Source of the DNA: Megamerina dolium
Lineage: Eukaryota > Arthropoda > Insecta > Diptera > Megamerinidae
DNA length: 64,000 nucleotides
Assembly: GCA_963854835.1 (NCBI GenBank)
Contig: OY978530.1
Location: 8,992,372-9,056,371, forward strand
Reading direction: 5' to 3'
The first letter of the stretch is position 1. Each line of letters opens with the position of its first letter. Positions 50,454 to 61,271 of the stretch are shown here, piece by piece. The notes beneath the pieces are model-generated. The model was not told the DNA's origin. It saw only the letters and a program-made list of their open reading frames with translations, and searched no databases. Position numbers and translations under genes: made by a program.

Positions 50454-52157
50454 TTAGTGTCTTAAGTACAATTTTAAATGGTTATTATGGTATGTCTTAT
50501 ACTTATTGTTTACGTTTAACATTGAATTTACGCCTAATGTTTTTACAATTTCGTAAGGTTCGTGATACGGGCTCTGATTTTTTGTTCTACTTTCTAATTT
50601 TACATACACTAAATCTCCTATCTTAAATTTTATTGTATTTGTATTTTTGTCATAATTTTGTTTTCGTTTTTGTTTTGTTATATTAATTATATTTCTGGCA
50701 TTTTCAATTGATGTCTTGAGTTTCATTTTTAGCTCATTGGCATAATTTTCAATGTCGTATATTTTGTCTGTGTTATTTACATTGTCGCTTGGCAGCGATG
50801 GTAATTTACCGAAAACTAATTCGTACGGTGAATAGCCTGTGTCTACATGTGGTGTCGTGTTATACGCGAAAGTGTAATACGGTATCCATTTGTGCCATTC
50901 ATAATCGTCGGCAAATGTAAGTAGATACTCGTTTAACGTTCTGTGGTTGCGTTCTAGTGACCCAATTGTTTGATGGTGATACGGAGCTGAGAATATTTGT
51001 TTTGTACCGAGTAATGTGCATACGTTGCGCATTAGTTCGTTTACAAATTCTGTCCCTCTGTCCGATTTTAATGTATGTATGTAACCGTATTTGAGAATGA
51101 GTTGCTCAACGAGCGTAATTGCAATTGTTTTTGCGTCTTTTGTTTCAATGGGGTGCGCTATTACAAATTTGGACAAGTCGCATTGCATTGTCAATATATA
51201 TCTGTAACCGTTTGATATACGTAGTGGCCCTACTGTGTCAATTGATACTGTATGGAATGTTGAGGTAGGTGTGTCTGCTATGACAAGCGGTTCTTTTATG
51301 TGTTTTGTTACTTTATTTTGTGTACATTTCTTGCAGTTATTTATGAATTCTTTGACCATTTGTCGCATGTTTTTCCAAATGTATCTTTGTTTAAGTTTCA
51401 AGACAGTTTTTCTGATACCTAAGTGTCCTGATATGTTTGAACAGTGAAATTCGTCAATGAGTTTGTATTTCTCTATGTTTCTTTTGATTTCTTTTGGAGC
51501 TTTATATATTAGTAATTTAATCGGCGCGCTTTTATTACTTTCTAATTCGTTATATCTCTTCTTAAATGCATCCATTTTTATCTTTTTAAATATGTAATCA
51601 TCTTCACAAAGGGCTAGCTCCTTTATACGTGAATTTCTCAATGTACCATGTAGTTTCTCCAGCATTGAATCTTGATTCAAAGGGTCATCGCTACAGGTTA
51701 CGTGCACTTCGTTATTAATAATTTCAATTGTAGTACTACTTATATCTTTAATTGTGAATTTTAATTTCATCAATTTTTTAACGTCATTAAAAGATGTACA
51801 TTCCCAAATATGAAGTTGATCAGGCTTCTTAGGGTTTGTGTTTTCTTTAATGCGTTCACCGGTATCAATATTTTTCTGCGCGTCTTTATTCTCATTCATA
51901 TTTTCTTTACTTAACTTTGCGGCCTTGCTCCTTGTTATAATATTTAATTTTTCTTCTTTTTCTGTCGTTGGTATCATTTGTCTTAATATGTCACTGTCAA
52001 TTTTGATGCGAGAAAGTGCATCTGCATTTGTGTTAATTTTTCCTTGTTTATACATGATTTCAAAATCATATTCAGATAAATCTATTCTGATTCTTGTCAA
52101 TTTGGACGATGGGTTTCTGTGGGAAAATAGCGATACAAGTGGTCTATGGTCAGTCAC
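50454..52157 (-). CDS. Gypsy no. 2 pol: RNase H end and complete integrase
   Basis: 567 open codons without a stop. The order is: RNase H end with TDHRPLVSLF and GKINTNADALSRI; a charged linker; the integrase zinc region HCSN...GHLG...CKKC; then the catalytic core with Asp in VSIDTVGPL, Asp in LKSDRGTEF and Glu in GSLERNHR. The last two acids are separated by 35 residues (DD35E). The C-terminal domain has KIGDLVYVKL. Integrase would join the element's DNA to the genome. Upstream of 52157 the reading passes AINYFRTYLYGRKFIVV and then hits the deletion junction near 52202. There is no proper start codon; the open frame is only the tail of a longer polyprotein. The length without stops suggests recent insertion. 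Confidence 0.85.
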   Translation of the reverse strand: MTDHRPLVSLFSHRNPSSKLTRIRIDLSEYDFEIMYKQGKINTNADALSRIKIDSDILRQMIPTTEKEEKLNIITRSKAAKLSKENMNENKDAQKNIDTGERIKENTNPKKPDQLHIWECTSFNDVKKLMKLKFTIKDISSTTIEIINNEVHVTCSDDPLNQDSMLEKLHGTLRNSRIKELALCEDDYIFKKIKMDAFKKRYNELESNKSAPIKLLIYKAPKEIKRNIEKYKLIDEFHCSNISGHLGIRKTVLKLKQRYIWKNMRQMVKEFINNCKKCTQNKVTKHIKEPLVIADTPTSTFHTVSIDTVGPLRISNGYRYILTMQCDLSKFVIAHPIETKDAKTIAITLVEQLILKYGYIHTLKSDRGTEFVNELMRNVCTLLGTKQIFSAPYHHQTIGSLERNHRTLNEYLLTFADDYEWHKWIPYYTFAYNTTPHVDTGYSPYELVFGKLPSLPSDNVNNTDKIYDIENYANELKMKLKTSIENARNIINITKQKRKQNYDKNTNTIKFKIGDLVYVKLESRTKNQSPYHEPYEIVKTLGVNSMLNVNNKYKTYHNNHLKLYLRH

Positions 52158-53220
52158 TACAATGAATTTTCTACCATATAGGTATGTCCTAAAATAGTTG
52201 ATAGCTGTTTGTCTTCTAAGTGGAATACAGCTTGGTATTTGTAGAATATTGTTTTTAATTCTGTTTCTGTTTCTTTATCTAAGTTTTGTAAAGTTTAATG
52301 TAATTGGTTAAATTTTTGTCACAACGTATATTCTCAGCTTTCGTTTTTCATCTAATATTCCCCCGGAGGCAATGGGTTGCTGTCCTCCGGGTCGCTCGCG
52401 TTTCCTTGGAATTGAACCATATTTACGCGGCGCCCGTTTCTATTTACATTTGTACTTTGTTGGACATTTCGATTCCTATTGTTGTATTTTATTTTGTGAA
52501 CTACTATAATATGTGCAGACATATTTTAAGAATGTCTTTCCTAAATCTTTATAACTTAAAATATTATTTTTTTTTTTTTTTATAAATAGTTATAAATTGT
52601 AATGTTATAAATTGATAACTAATTAATTTATAGTTCAATTAATTTAGTTCAACAATGAATTTAATTATATAAGAAAATATTTAGTCATAAAATATTAATA
52701 ATATCTATTATTAACTACTATTGGCTCCGTCAAAATATTCTTCTACGTGGAATTTGATTGTTTCTTCTCATTAGACATGTCGGTGGTTGGATAATTTGTC
52801 GCCTTGGATGTCTTTGTGGGCAATCAACATCAGTTAATAAATTCATTTGTAGTCGTCGGATTGTTGATGAAGTTGCAAACACTCTTGAATGTGTTGAACC
52901 GTTGAAGAAATCTGACAGCAATGCCGCAAAATGTTTATATAGTTGCAAACATTCTTGAATATGTTTGAACTGTCCATGAAACCTTATGTTCATTTCGAAA
53001 GAAAATTTAAAAAAATAAAAGAAAAACAATTTTCTACGTCGTTACGATCCCTATTTTTCTTCAAAGGAGAAGGATCAGAAAGTTCGAGGATCCTGGATCA
53101 GAATGGCCTGGTCCGAGTTGCAGTTGTATCCATTGATGATTTGTATTTGGCCCAATCCGAAAAATTCAAGAATTTGTCAATGCAATTGGTACGTATCTGA
53201 TTTAATACAATTGTCGTTTA
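52158..53220 (-). pseudogene. Gypsy no. 2 pol start, gag remnant and leader
   Basis: Near 52205-52290 one frame reads NLDKETETELKTIFYKYQAV, the start of pol upstream of the RT, and then meets the deletion. 52730-53029 gives a basic peptide ending CPQRHPRRQIIQPPT that may be the end of gag. 52300-52700 is AT-rich. The region 53030-53220 is leader next to the primer site. Confidence 0.5.
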
Positions 53221-53233
53221 GGCAGGATCGCCA
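53221..53233 (-). promoter_or_regulatory. Primer-binding-like site of gypsy no. 2
   Basis: On the element strand TGGCGATCCTGCC follows the 5' LTR end (CACA) directly. The TGG start is the standard mark of a tRNA 3' CCA complement; the tRNA was not identified. Confidence 0.6.
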
Positions 53234-53848
53234 TGTGGAGATATTACTAGTATTGCGCATACACATGTGTAGCAGCAAACTAGAAATATGCTCAAGAAGA
53301 TCACCGACTGACCTCCTACTCCGGTGCGTCTTCGTTACTAAAACCTACTAACGAAGGCGCAGGCAAGAAATATTTATCAAGCTACTTGCCGTAGCTGCTT
53401 ATAGGCTAAAGAGCCGAAATGAGAAATAAATTAAGACACAAGACGGTTTGCGTTCCAACTTAATTCTGATTTTATTATACAATTCTAGTAGTATTTATAC
53501 ACAATAAATTGTTGGAAAGTCAACAATGCTCCACCTCCAGTATTTCCATGCTGTCATAGTCAGCCAATCAAAATTAGCTGACTCTTCCAAAATTTTGGGT
53601 ATTTCATATTATTGTTATGGTATTTAAATGTAAGCACATTCCATTGCATTAGTCAATGTTGACCTAATTATAGTTCGTTGTCGCCAGCACTTTGCTGGCG
53701 ACAATGAGTCGCTCAATGCGGTGCATTGCTTGGTGCATTAACGAAAGTGTTAATTGACGTGGGTCAATGCATTGGTTTGTGCATTGGCATGTACTGTTAA
53801 TTGACATGGGTAGTGCAATGTGTGTGGCATAGTGCATGTATGTACACT

Positions 53849-53851
<3 letters not shown>
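53234..53851 (-). repeat. Gypsy no. 2, 5' LTR (618 bp)
   Basis: Same ends as 49639-50320. Visible differences are one T/G change (GGCGCAGG instead of GGCTCAGG), one A/G change (GGCATGTACTG) and the missing 64-bp block. Confidence 0.9.
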
Positions 53852-53925
<74 letters not shown>

Positions 53926-53936
53926 TTATATATTTA

Positions 53937-53993
<57 letters not shown>

Positions 53994-54004
53994 TTATATA
54001 TTTA

Positions 54005-54056
<52 letters not shown>

Positions 54057-54076
54057 TATATATATTTATATATTTA

Positions 54077-54132
<56 letters not shown>

Positions 54133-54154
54133 TATATATATATTTATATATTTA

Positions 54155-54214
<60 letters not shown>

Positions 54215-54248
54215 AATATATATATATATTTATATATTTATATATGTA

Positions 54249-54318
<70 letters not shown>
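53852..54318. repeat. (TA)n microsatellite with TATTTATA and TATGTATA higher-order pattern
   Basis: About 465 bp. A larger unit of roughly 90-100 bp, with ATTTATATATATTTATATAT then GTATATATAT, is repeated at least four times. Confidence 0.95.
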
Positions 54319-54320
<2 letters not shown>

Positions 54321-54340
54321 AAGTGTATACTTCGATCCTA

Positions 54341-55371
54341 CCAGGTGTACAAGCTTAAATCCGCTGTTATTCGTTAAAAAAATCACTTTTTTTTTTCATA
54401 GAAAGCCAAAAATTTATTTATTAAAAGTATTTGCCCTCATTAGCAATACATTTTTCCTATCTCTCGGGCAATTTGTGTATATCGTGCCAAAAGAATTCCT
54501 AATTTTTCATCATACGAATCGAAGTGCTGTTCGGCGAGCGCGTGACCCATTGATGAAAACAGGTGATAATCAGAAGGGGCCAGGTCTGGTGAATAAGCGG
54601 GATGAGGTAGCAGCTCCCAATTGAGTGTGTCCAAGTAGTTTTGGACCAGTTTTAACGTGCGCGATGGGGCGTTGTCGTGGAGAAAAATCAGCTTCTCATG
54701 TCTTTATTCATAACCAGGCTTTTTTTTATCCAAAGCACGGCGCAATTTCACTAGTTGTTGGTGGTAGCGGTGAGCATTGACAGTTTCACCAGGTATCAAC
54801 AGCTCGTAGTATATGACACCCTGCTGATCCCACCAAACGCACAGCATCGTCTTGCATCCAAAGGGATTTGGTCTTGGAGAAGAAGTTGCTGGTTGGCAGG
54901 GATCGACCCACGATTTTTTTCGTTTAGGATACTCAAAGTATATCCACTTTTCATCGCAAGTCACCACAAGATACAGGAACGACTTTCTTTTTTGTCTAGC
55001 AAGCAAGATTTCGCATGTGTTTAGGCGTCGCTCCATCTGCCTATCGTTCAATTTATGGGGTACCCATTTTCCAAATTATTGAACCTTCCCATGGCTCGTA
55101 AACGTATGGAAATGGCTTGTTGAGTAACACCTAACTGTTAGGGAAGCATTTTTTGCGATTGGGTGTCGTCCTCATCCAAAAGAGTATGCAAATCATAGTC
55201 TTTGAAAAATGGGGAATTCTTTTGGCACGGTATACACAAATTGCCCGAGAGATAGGAAAAATGTATTGCTAATGAGGGCAAATACTTTTAATAAATAAAT
55301 TTTTGGCTTTCTATGAAAAAAAAAAGTGATTTTTTTAACGAATAACAGCGGATTTAAGCTTGTACACCTGG
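54341..55371 (-). mobile_element. Mariner (mauritiana-like) element 1, left arm of a palindrome
   Basis: Bounded by CCAGGTGTACAAGCTTAAAT at 54341 and its inverted copy ending at 55371, with TA on both sides. The terminal 150-160 bp at both ends are copies of the same (3') end of a mariner, including the last transposase codons, so the true 5' end is absent. Transposase pieces are on the minus strand: 54704-55051 with VTCDEKWIYFEYPKRKKSWV and GETVNAHRYHQQL, and 54440-54634 with [20 protein letters not shown]. It is near identical to element 2. Confidence 0.85.
54440..55230 (-). pseudogene. Mariner transposase, N-terminally truncated (element 1)
   Basis: Same content as element 2: second half of the DNA-binding region, catalytic core with Asp in TCDEKW, Asp in the HDN block and Asp in PSDYHLF, and the C-terminal block IHKLPER. 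There are in-frame stops (for example in the C-terminal LPER block) and a frame change near 54690. The first DNA-binding helices are absent. Not functional. Confidence 0.8.
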
Positions 55372-55391
55372 TAGGATCGAAGTATACACTT

Positions 55392-55619
<228 letters not shown>

Positions 55620-55639
55620 AAGTGTATACTTCGATCCTA

Positions 55640-56667
55640 CCAGGTGTACAAGCTTAAATCCGCTGTTATTCGTTAAAAAAATCACTTTTTTTTTTCATAG
55701 AAAGCCAAAAATTTATTTATTAAAAGTATTTGCCCTCATTAGCAATACATTTTTCCTATCTCTCGGGCAATTTGTGTATACCGTGCCAAAAGAATTCCCC
55801 ATTTTTCAAAGACTATGATTTGCATACTCTTTTGGATGAGGACGACACCCAATCGCAAAAAATGCTTCCCTAACAGTTAGGTGTTACTCAACAAGCCATT
55901 TCCATACGTTTACGAGCCATGGGAAGGTTCAATAATTTGGAAAATGGGTACCCCATAAATTGAACGATAGGCAGATGGAGCGACGCCTAAACACATGCGA
56001 AATCTTGCTTGCTAGACAAAAAAGAAAGTCGTTCCTGTATCTTGTGGTGACTTGCGATGAAAAGTGGATATACTTTGAGTATCCTAAACGAAAAAAATCG
56101 TGGGTCGATCCCTGCCAACCAGCAACTTCTTCTCCAAGACCAAATCCCTTTGGATGCAAGACGATGCTGTGCGTTTGGTGGGATCAGCAGGGTGTCATAT
56201 ACTACGAGCTGTTGATACCTGGTGAAACTGTCAATGCTCACCGCTACCACCAACAACTAGTGAAATTGCGCCGTGCTTTGGATAAAAAAAAGCCTGGTTA
56301 TGAATAAAGACATGAGAAGCTGATTTTTCTCCACGACAACGCCCCATCGCGCACGTTAAAACTGGTCCAAAACTACTTGGACACACTCAATTGGGAGCTG
56401 CTACCTCATCCCGCTTATTCACCAGACCTGGCCCCTTCTGATTATCACCTGTTTTCGTCAATGGGTCACGCGCTCGCCGAACAGCACTTCGATTCGTATG
56501 ATGAAAAATTAGGAATTCTTTTGGCACGATATACACAAATTGCCCGAGAGATGGGAAAAATGTATAGCTAGTGAGGGCAAATACTTTGAATAAATTAATT
56601 TTTGGCTTTCTATGAAAAAAGTAGTTTTTTTTACCGAAAAACAGTGGATTTAAGCTTGTACACCTGG
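55640..56667 (+). mobile_element. Mariner (mauritiana-like) element 2, right arm of a palindrome
   Basis: Starts CCAGGTGTACAAGCTTAAAT at 55640 and ends with the inverted repeat at 56667. The right end is followed by TA and then gypsy integrase sequence (ERSHRTFNEYLRS), so this end marks the original insertion into gypsy no. 1. The left 160 bp are an inverted copy of the 3' end rather than a true 5' end. The right end differs at several bases from the other three ends. Confidence 0.85.
55800..56591 (+). pseudogene. Mariner transposase, N-terminally truncated (element 2)
   Basis: The coding reading starts abruptly at [18 protein letters not shown] (about 55806) and continues QLGVTQQAISIRLRAMGRF (second DNA-binding region). 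Next come VTCDEKWIYFEYPKRKKSWV with the first catalytic Asp, GCKTMLCVWWDQQGVIYYEL, HDNAPS with the second Asp, and [20 protein letters not shown] with the third Asp 34 residues later (DD34D). The C-terminus [16 protein letters not shown] ends at a TAA at about 56589-56591. About 50-60 N-terminal residues are replaced by the inverted 3' end. A stop lies in the DNA-binding part, and a short deletion after SYDE shifts the frame. It cannot make an active enzyme. Confidence 0.8.
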
Positions 56668-56684
56668 TAGGATCGAAGATATTC

Positions 56685-59300
56685 ATTAAAAGTTCTATGG
56701 CTTCTTTCTACAGTTCCAAGAGTCTGGTGATGGTGTGCTGTTGAGGTTATATTTTCTATTTTTAGTAGTTTGCAAATTTCGTCAAAAACTTGATTTTTAT
56801 ATTCGGTGCTCATGACAGTAATTATTTTCTTCATGGGCCGTAGACAAGTATTACATTTTCAAATACTGCTTTTGCTATTGTTTTTGCATCTTTGTTAGCT
56901 ACTGGTACTGATATTAGATATTTTGTCAGGTCACATATTATGGTGACTGCATATATATTGCCATTCTCTGATTTTGGTAATGGTCGAATGGTGTCGATTT
57001 GAACTACGTCAAATCTTTGGTTGTTGTTTCGTTATCATTTCTTGTTTTATATTTCTTTGTGAATTGTTTTTCATACAGTGATCACATTTTTTAATATATC
57101 TGGTAATATCTTTGGTCATATTTTTCCAGTAATGGTGTTGTCTTATTTTCTTTAATGTACGACTGATACCTGGGTGGCCTGCCCATAGTGGATCATCGTG
57201 ATATTTTTGTAAAATCTCTTTCTTATTGTCATCATTTGTTATTTTTATAATTTTGGGCATCAGTTCTATTTTTATATCCTCGAGAATTTTATTTCCTTTT
57301 TCTTTATATTCAGTGATCCGGATTATTTTAAATAAGTCATCATCCAATGACTGCTACAGTGTTTTCACCTTATTATTGATTGATATTTTTTCCAGCATAG
57401 GAAATAATTGATTTAGACCAATTTTGCCATAATCAAAAATATGGTCTATATTTATTGTGATCACTTTATTCCTTCGTTTAGAGTCGACTTTTCTTATGTA
57501 TATACAGTCACCATTAATTGCATGCTTGGCGCTGTTCTTTTTTCTTTTTATGCTGAACGCCCCATATATTTTTATATTTTCAGATGACTTTTGTTTAGAA
57601 GAATGTGGTTCTTCTTGTTTATTTTCATTTTTACGTTGTAGCCTAGTTGTTACTTTGAATATGTGATTGGCTGTATCTTTCATAATTTTTATTTTGGAAA
57701 AATCTATGCGAGATAAAGCGTCTGCTGTATAGTTTTTCTTACCCCGCAAATACTCAACGGTGAAGCCATATTCCTCTAGATCTAATCTCATACGTGTGAG
57801 TTTTGAAGATTAATTTTTCATTGCAAATAGATACGACAGTGGTCGATGATCGCTTTTGACCATAAATTTTGTTCCATAGATATATGGACTAAAATGTGTA
57901 ATGGCCCAGTGGATTGCTGCTAGTTCCTGTTCAATTGTTGACTTATTGCTTTTACCTTTCGTGAAAGATCTTGATGGGTAAGCAATTGCCATTCTTGACT
58001 AAGTACCGCACCGCATGCATATTTACTAGCATCTGTGGTTATACAAAATTGTCTTTGAAAATCTGGATATTGAAGTATTTGTGTACTTATTAATGCGTTT
58101 TTTAAATATTTGAATGCGTTTTCACATTCTGTAGTCCATTCGAAAGTTACCTTTTTTCCGCAGAGTATTGTTAAAAGACGTGAATGTTCTGCAAAATTTG
58201 GTAAAAAAAAACGTCTGTAGTAGTTGCAAAATGCAACAAAACGGTTGGTTTCATTGGCATTTTTAGGAGTTGGATAGTCGAGGATTATCTTGAATTTGCT
58301 ATCGTCTGTTATCGTCTGTAATGCCTTTATCTGTGCATTTGTGTCTTAAATATGTTACTTCGTGACTAAAGAATGTACATTTTTCTGGATGAAGTTTTAA
58401 GTTATACTTTCGGCATATTTCAAATACTTTTGTTAAGTTTTTTTAACATATGATTTTCTGATCGTCCTAATACGACTAAATCGTCCATGTAAAGAAAAGC
58501 TTGTGCTGGTGATAAACCTACAAATGCAATTGTCATCATTCTTTGGAATGAGTATGGAGTTATTTTTAATCCATATGGAAGACGTTTGAAACAGAATGAA
58601 CCCTTATCTGTTGAAAAGGATGTAATATCCCTTGAATTTTCATCTAACTCAATTTGGTGGAACTCTGACGTTAAGTCTAGGCAAGAAAAATATTTTGCTT
58701 TACTTAATTGGTCGTCTATTCTTGGCAATGGAAATTTATCCGCTATTATCTTTTTGTTGATTCCTCTGTAATCTACTACTAATCTCCATCTTTTATTTGT
58801 GCTACCTGGCATAGATTTTTTCAGTACTAACAAAATTGGGCTATTGTATTCTGATGCTGATGGCTCTATTATATCATCTTTTATTAACTTATTTATTTGT
58901 CTAGTGATTTCTTCTTTATACGTGTATGGTATTCTATAGTTTTTGGTGTAGATTGGCTCGTTGTTTTTCAATCTTAGTTTTTGTTTGTAAAAATTATTTA
59001 CTAATTTTTTTTCGGTTTCGAGCGTAAATACATCTATATAATTTTCCAACAATTTCAGTAATTTTTCTTTTATAAGGGTTGGTAAGTTTTTAAATAGTGT
59101 TTGTAGTTTATCGTCTTTATTTTGATGATCGTTCCATGATATTGTTTTATAGTTATCCAGGATTTTATATCAAATTTTGATAGAAGTATGTTATCATTTG
59201 TTGTATTGATTATTTTAATAAATGTATGAGTATTAGTTGTTATTGAGTTTGCAACAAATACTCCAGGTTGTAGTTCCTGGTGTGGAATAAATATTTCCTT
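56685..59300 (-). pseudogene. Gypsy no. 1 pol
   Basis: RT (58420-59052, 210 open codons): WRLVVDYRGINKK, SCLDLTSEFHQIEL, RLPYGLKITPYSFQRMM and the catalytic FLYMDDLVVLG. RNase H pieces: FCITTDASKYACGAVLSQ near 58010-58080, then STIEQELAAIHWAI and MVKSDHRPLSYLF, then NYTADALSRID. The integrase zinc region HDDPLWAGHPG...CDHC is at 57009-57347. The core has Asp in QIDTIRPLP and Glu in TVERSHRTF, but the second Asp is lost: the expected SDxGTE block reads TVMSTEY. The frame ends at EYLRS where the mariner begins. Inactive. Confidence 0.8.
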
Positions 59301-59689
59301 TTCTGGACTTTGTACGGTTATTTGTCTCAGATCTGGCTGGTAATGCTATTGTATTAAGGTATTTTGAATTTCGCGTAGGGATAGCTATATCTTCATAGAA
59401 ATCATCTGGCCTTAAAATCAGAGTCTTGATTTTGCTGATAATCGAGAATACATGGAATTGGAAAATCATCTTCTACTACATGAATTCATGTTTAATTAGT
59501 AGGTTTTCGATTTTCAGATCAGCTATTACTTTTCCCAATGTTTGTATTGCACCTTTGTTTATGGTGTTATTCTTTATCTGTCCAATTTTGATTATGGAAA
59601 TATCTGCGCCTGTATCGATTGTTGATTATTTAACGTTGTTCTGGAGAAAATGTATGTAGCTAGATTCTGGTTGATATTGTAGACTCTGC

Positions 59690-60150
59690 CATTGTTTTTA
59701 TTGACGCTTATTGAGTATTTGGGGATTGTACGTTTCCCGTACCTTCTGCTGTTACCCGGACGTTTCGACCGGTGTTGTTGTTGTTGTATGAGCGGTTGTT
59801 TTGATTCTGGTAGGTATTGTGGTTACTACTCCCACGTCCTCTACCATGTCCACGGAACCTTGTATTTCCGCGTCCACGTCAGCGATAACCAAATAGGGTT
59901 TGATTTTGCCTATTGTTTTGCAACTGTTGATGAATTTGGGCATTGCATCATTCATTGTACTGAATTGGCCTGATTCCATTATAAGTTTTACTTTCTCATT
60001 AGTACAATTTTAGGTAATTGCACGGACGGCGTTGTTTGTCGCGTATTTTTCTGCCATCTGTAATGTATGTGCTCTGGAGGCTTTATGTTAGTTCCTCCAC
60101 TTCCTTGACATAATTATTAGCTGTTATATTATTTTGCTTTATATTCATTA
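59690..60150 (-). pseudogene. Gypsy no. 1 gag C-terminal part
   Basis: Across two frames the minus strand reads a helical gag end (NNYVKEVEEL, later QFSTMNDAMPKFINSC) followed by a basic Arg/Gly/Asn-rich tail (GNTRFRGHGRGRGSNHN, RSYNNNNTGRN). No CCHC zinc knuckle is visible; the RG-rich tail probably serves RNA binding. 59942-60068 of this segment is repeated exactly at 61022-61148. Confidence 0.65.
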
Positions 60151-60168
60151 ACTTAGCAGTCCAAGACA

Positions 60169-60251
60169 CCGGGACTCTTCTTTCTTGACACTAGGTACTT
60201 CGTCTTATCCTCGTTTACTGTAAAACCCATCAGACGCAAATATCTTCCCAA

Positions 60252-60253
<2 letters not shown>
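60169..60253 (-). mobile_element. RTE-type LINE fragment
   Basis: Matches the RT segment coding for KYLVSTNKESRRLG in copy A: CCAAGACACCGGGACTCTT, then TGACACTAGGTACTTCGTCT, then CCCATCAGACGC. About 85 bp, followed directly by a TA array. Confidence 0.7.

Positions 60254-60320
<67 letters not shown>
60254..60320. repeat. (TA)n microsatellite
   Basis: About 65 bp of TA repeats adjoining the RTE fragment. Confidence 0.95.
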
Positions 60321-60321
<1 letters not shown>

Positions 60322-61010
60322 TTTATATATATAGACTGATCTAGGCACCATTAAATTTATGTTTGTGGACGGTGCAAAAAAACAGCAAACGTCTGTTTAT
60401 ATGATAATTGTGGCATTTGATTTCCACTTTGAAAATATTAGACCAGTTTATAGCCATTTTGTTCAGCAGACCTGAATAGAATGTTCCCAATTGACTTTGG
60501 CCATATAAACGCAAGAATCATGTTTAAAAAATTTATTTTGAAGGGTTTTTTTTTTTAATTTTCGATTTGAACAAGCCTTCACTCAAATGGAAGGTAATTA
60601 ACCGCTGTAAGACTCTTTCTTACACAGTTACAAAACCGGTTCAAGAATTTAGATGTTATCGACCCTAAAATCTTGAAAAACTCAATTGTTTCTTTGAGTT
60701 ACCGGCATAGAAATACTCAGTCTCAAATCTATATCCATTTTACCATTTTAAACCTTAATCTGGTTCTTTTATAAGAATAGTAATCCATTATTTTTATAAA
60801 TCGCTGAATAAGTGGCGAAGCTATGATTTTTTAAGTGAGTGAGGAAATTTTATACTTTTTAGATTTTCATCTTATTTAACAGTTTAAGCTGGGAACGAGC
60901 TAGGTATTTTTGTGAATAAAGTACTCTTCATCAAAGCTGTCAGAACCATTTTGAACCTCTGTTTTCATGCTGTTTTAACAGTGAAAGAAATGCGAGATAT
61001 CAGGTATTTT
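60321..61010. other. Unrecognised sequence
   Basis: No coding frame recognised. It is the left flank of the LINE insertion; once the LINE is removed it joins 63079 onward. Confidence 0.4.
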
Positions 61011-61024
61011 AATATAGCAATATT
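61011..61024. repeat. Target-site duplication of LINE no. 5, left
   Basis: AATATAGCAATATT, repeated exactly at 63065-63078. Confidence 0.85.
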
Positions 61025-61148
61025 GCATCATTCATTGTACTGAATTGGCCTGATTCCATTATAAGTTTTACTTTCTCATTAGTACAATTTTAGGTAATTG
61101 CACGGACGGCGTTGTTTGTCGCGTATTTTTCTGCCATCTGTAATGTAT
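61022..61148 (-). repeat. Exact 127-bp copy of gypsy no. 1 gag
   Basis: Identical to 59942-60068, exactly 1080 bp upstream, with both copies diverging at the next base on each side. It lies between the left target duplication and the LINE no. 5 body, so it is part of the inserted unit. Confidence 0.9.
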
Positions 61149-61271
61149 AGCTTGCATAGTACTAACAAAAAATATGAAATACTTGTGTCTTCCAGAGTTC
61201 CTTTCTAGAGATCTTGTAGCGGTGCAAATCCCGGTCAACATCAACGGTTGTACACGTGAAGTTATATTCGC

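Larger units (their letters stand above)
49639..53851 (-). mobile_element. Gypsy (Ty3-type) LTR retrotransposon no. 2, internally deleted
   Basis: About 4.2 kb with LTRs at both ends (TG...CA), a primer-binding-like site next to the 5' LTR, a short gag remnant and a pol that keeps only the end of RNase H and a complete integrase. The RT is missing. Both outer flanks are TA array, so a short AT target duplication is possible but cannot be shown. No envelope gene. Confidence 0.85.
56668..60150 (-). mobile_element. Gypsy (Ty3-type) retrotransposon no. 1, interrupted by mariner
   Basis: Minus strand: gag end (about 59700-60150), protease region (about 59100-59500), RT (58420-59052), RNase H (57700-58300) and integrase (56685-57350). 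The integrase is cut in its core by mariner element 2, and what should follow is not found on the far side of the palindrome. No LTR recognised. Many stops and frame changes. Confidence 0.8.

Noticed and set aside
53852..54318. Higher-order repeat in the TA array as a satellite or centromere unit
   Set aside because: Only about four irregular units inside one microsatellite; slippage explains it.
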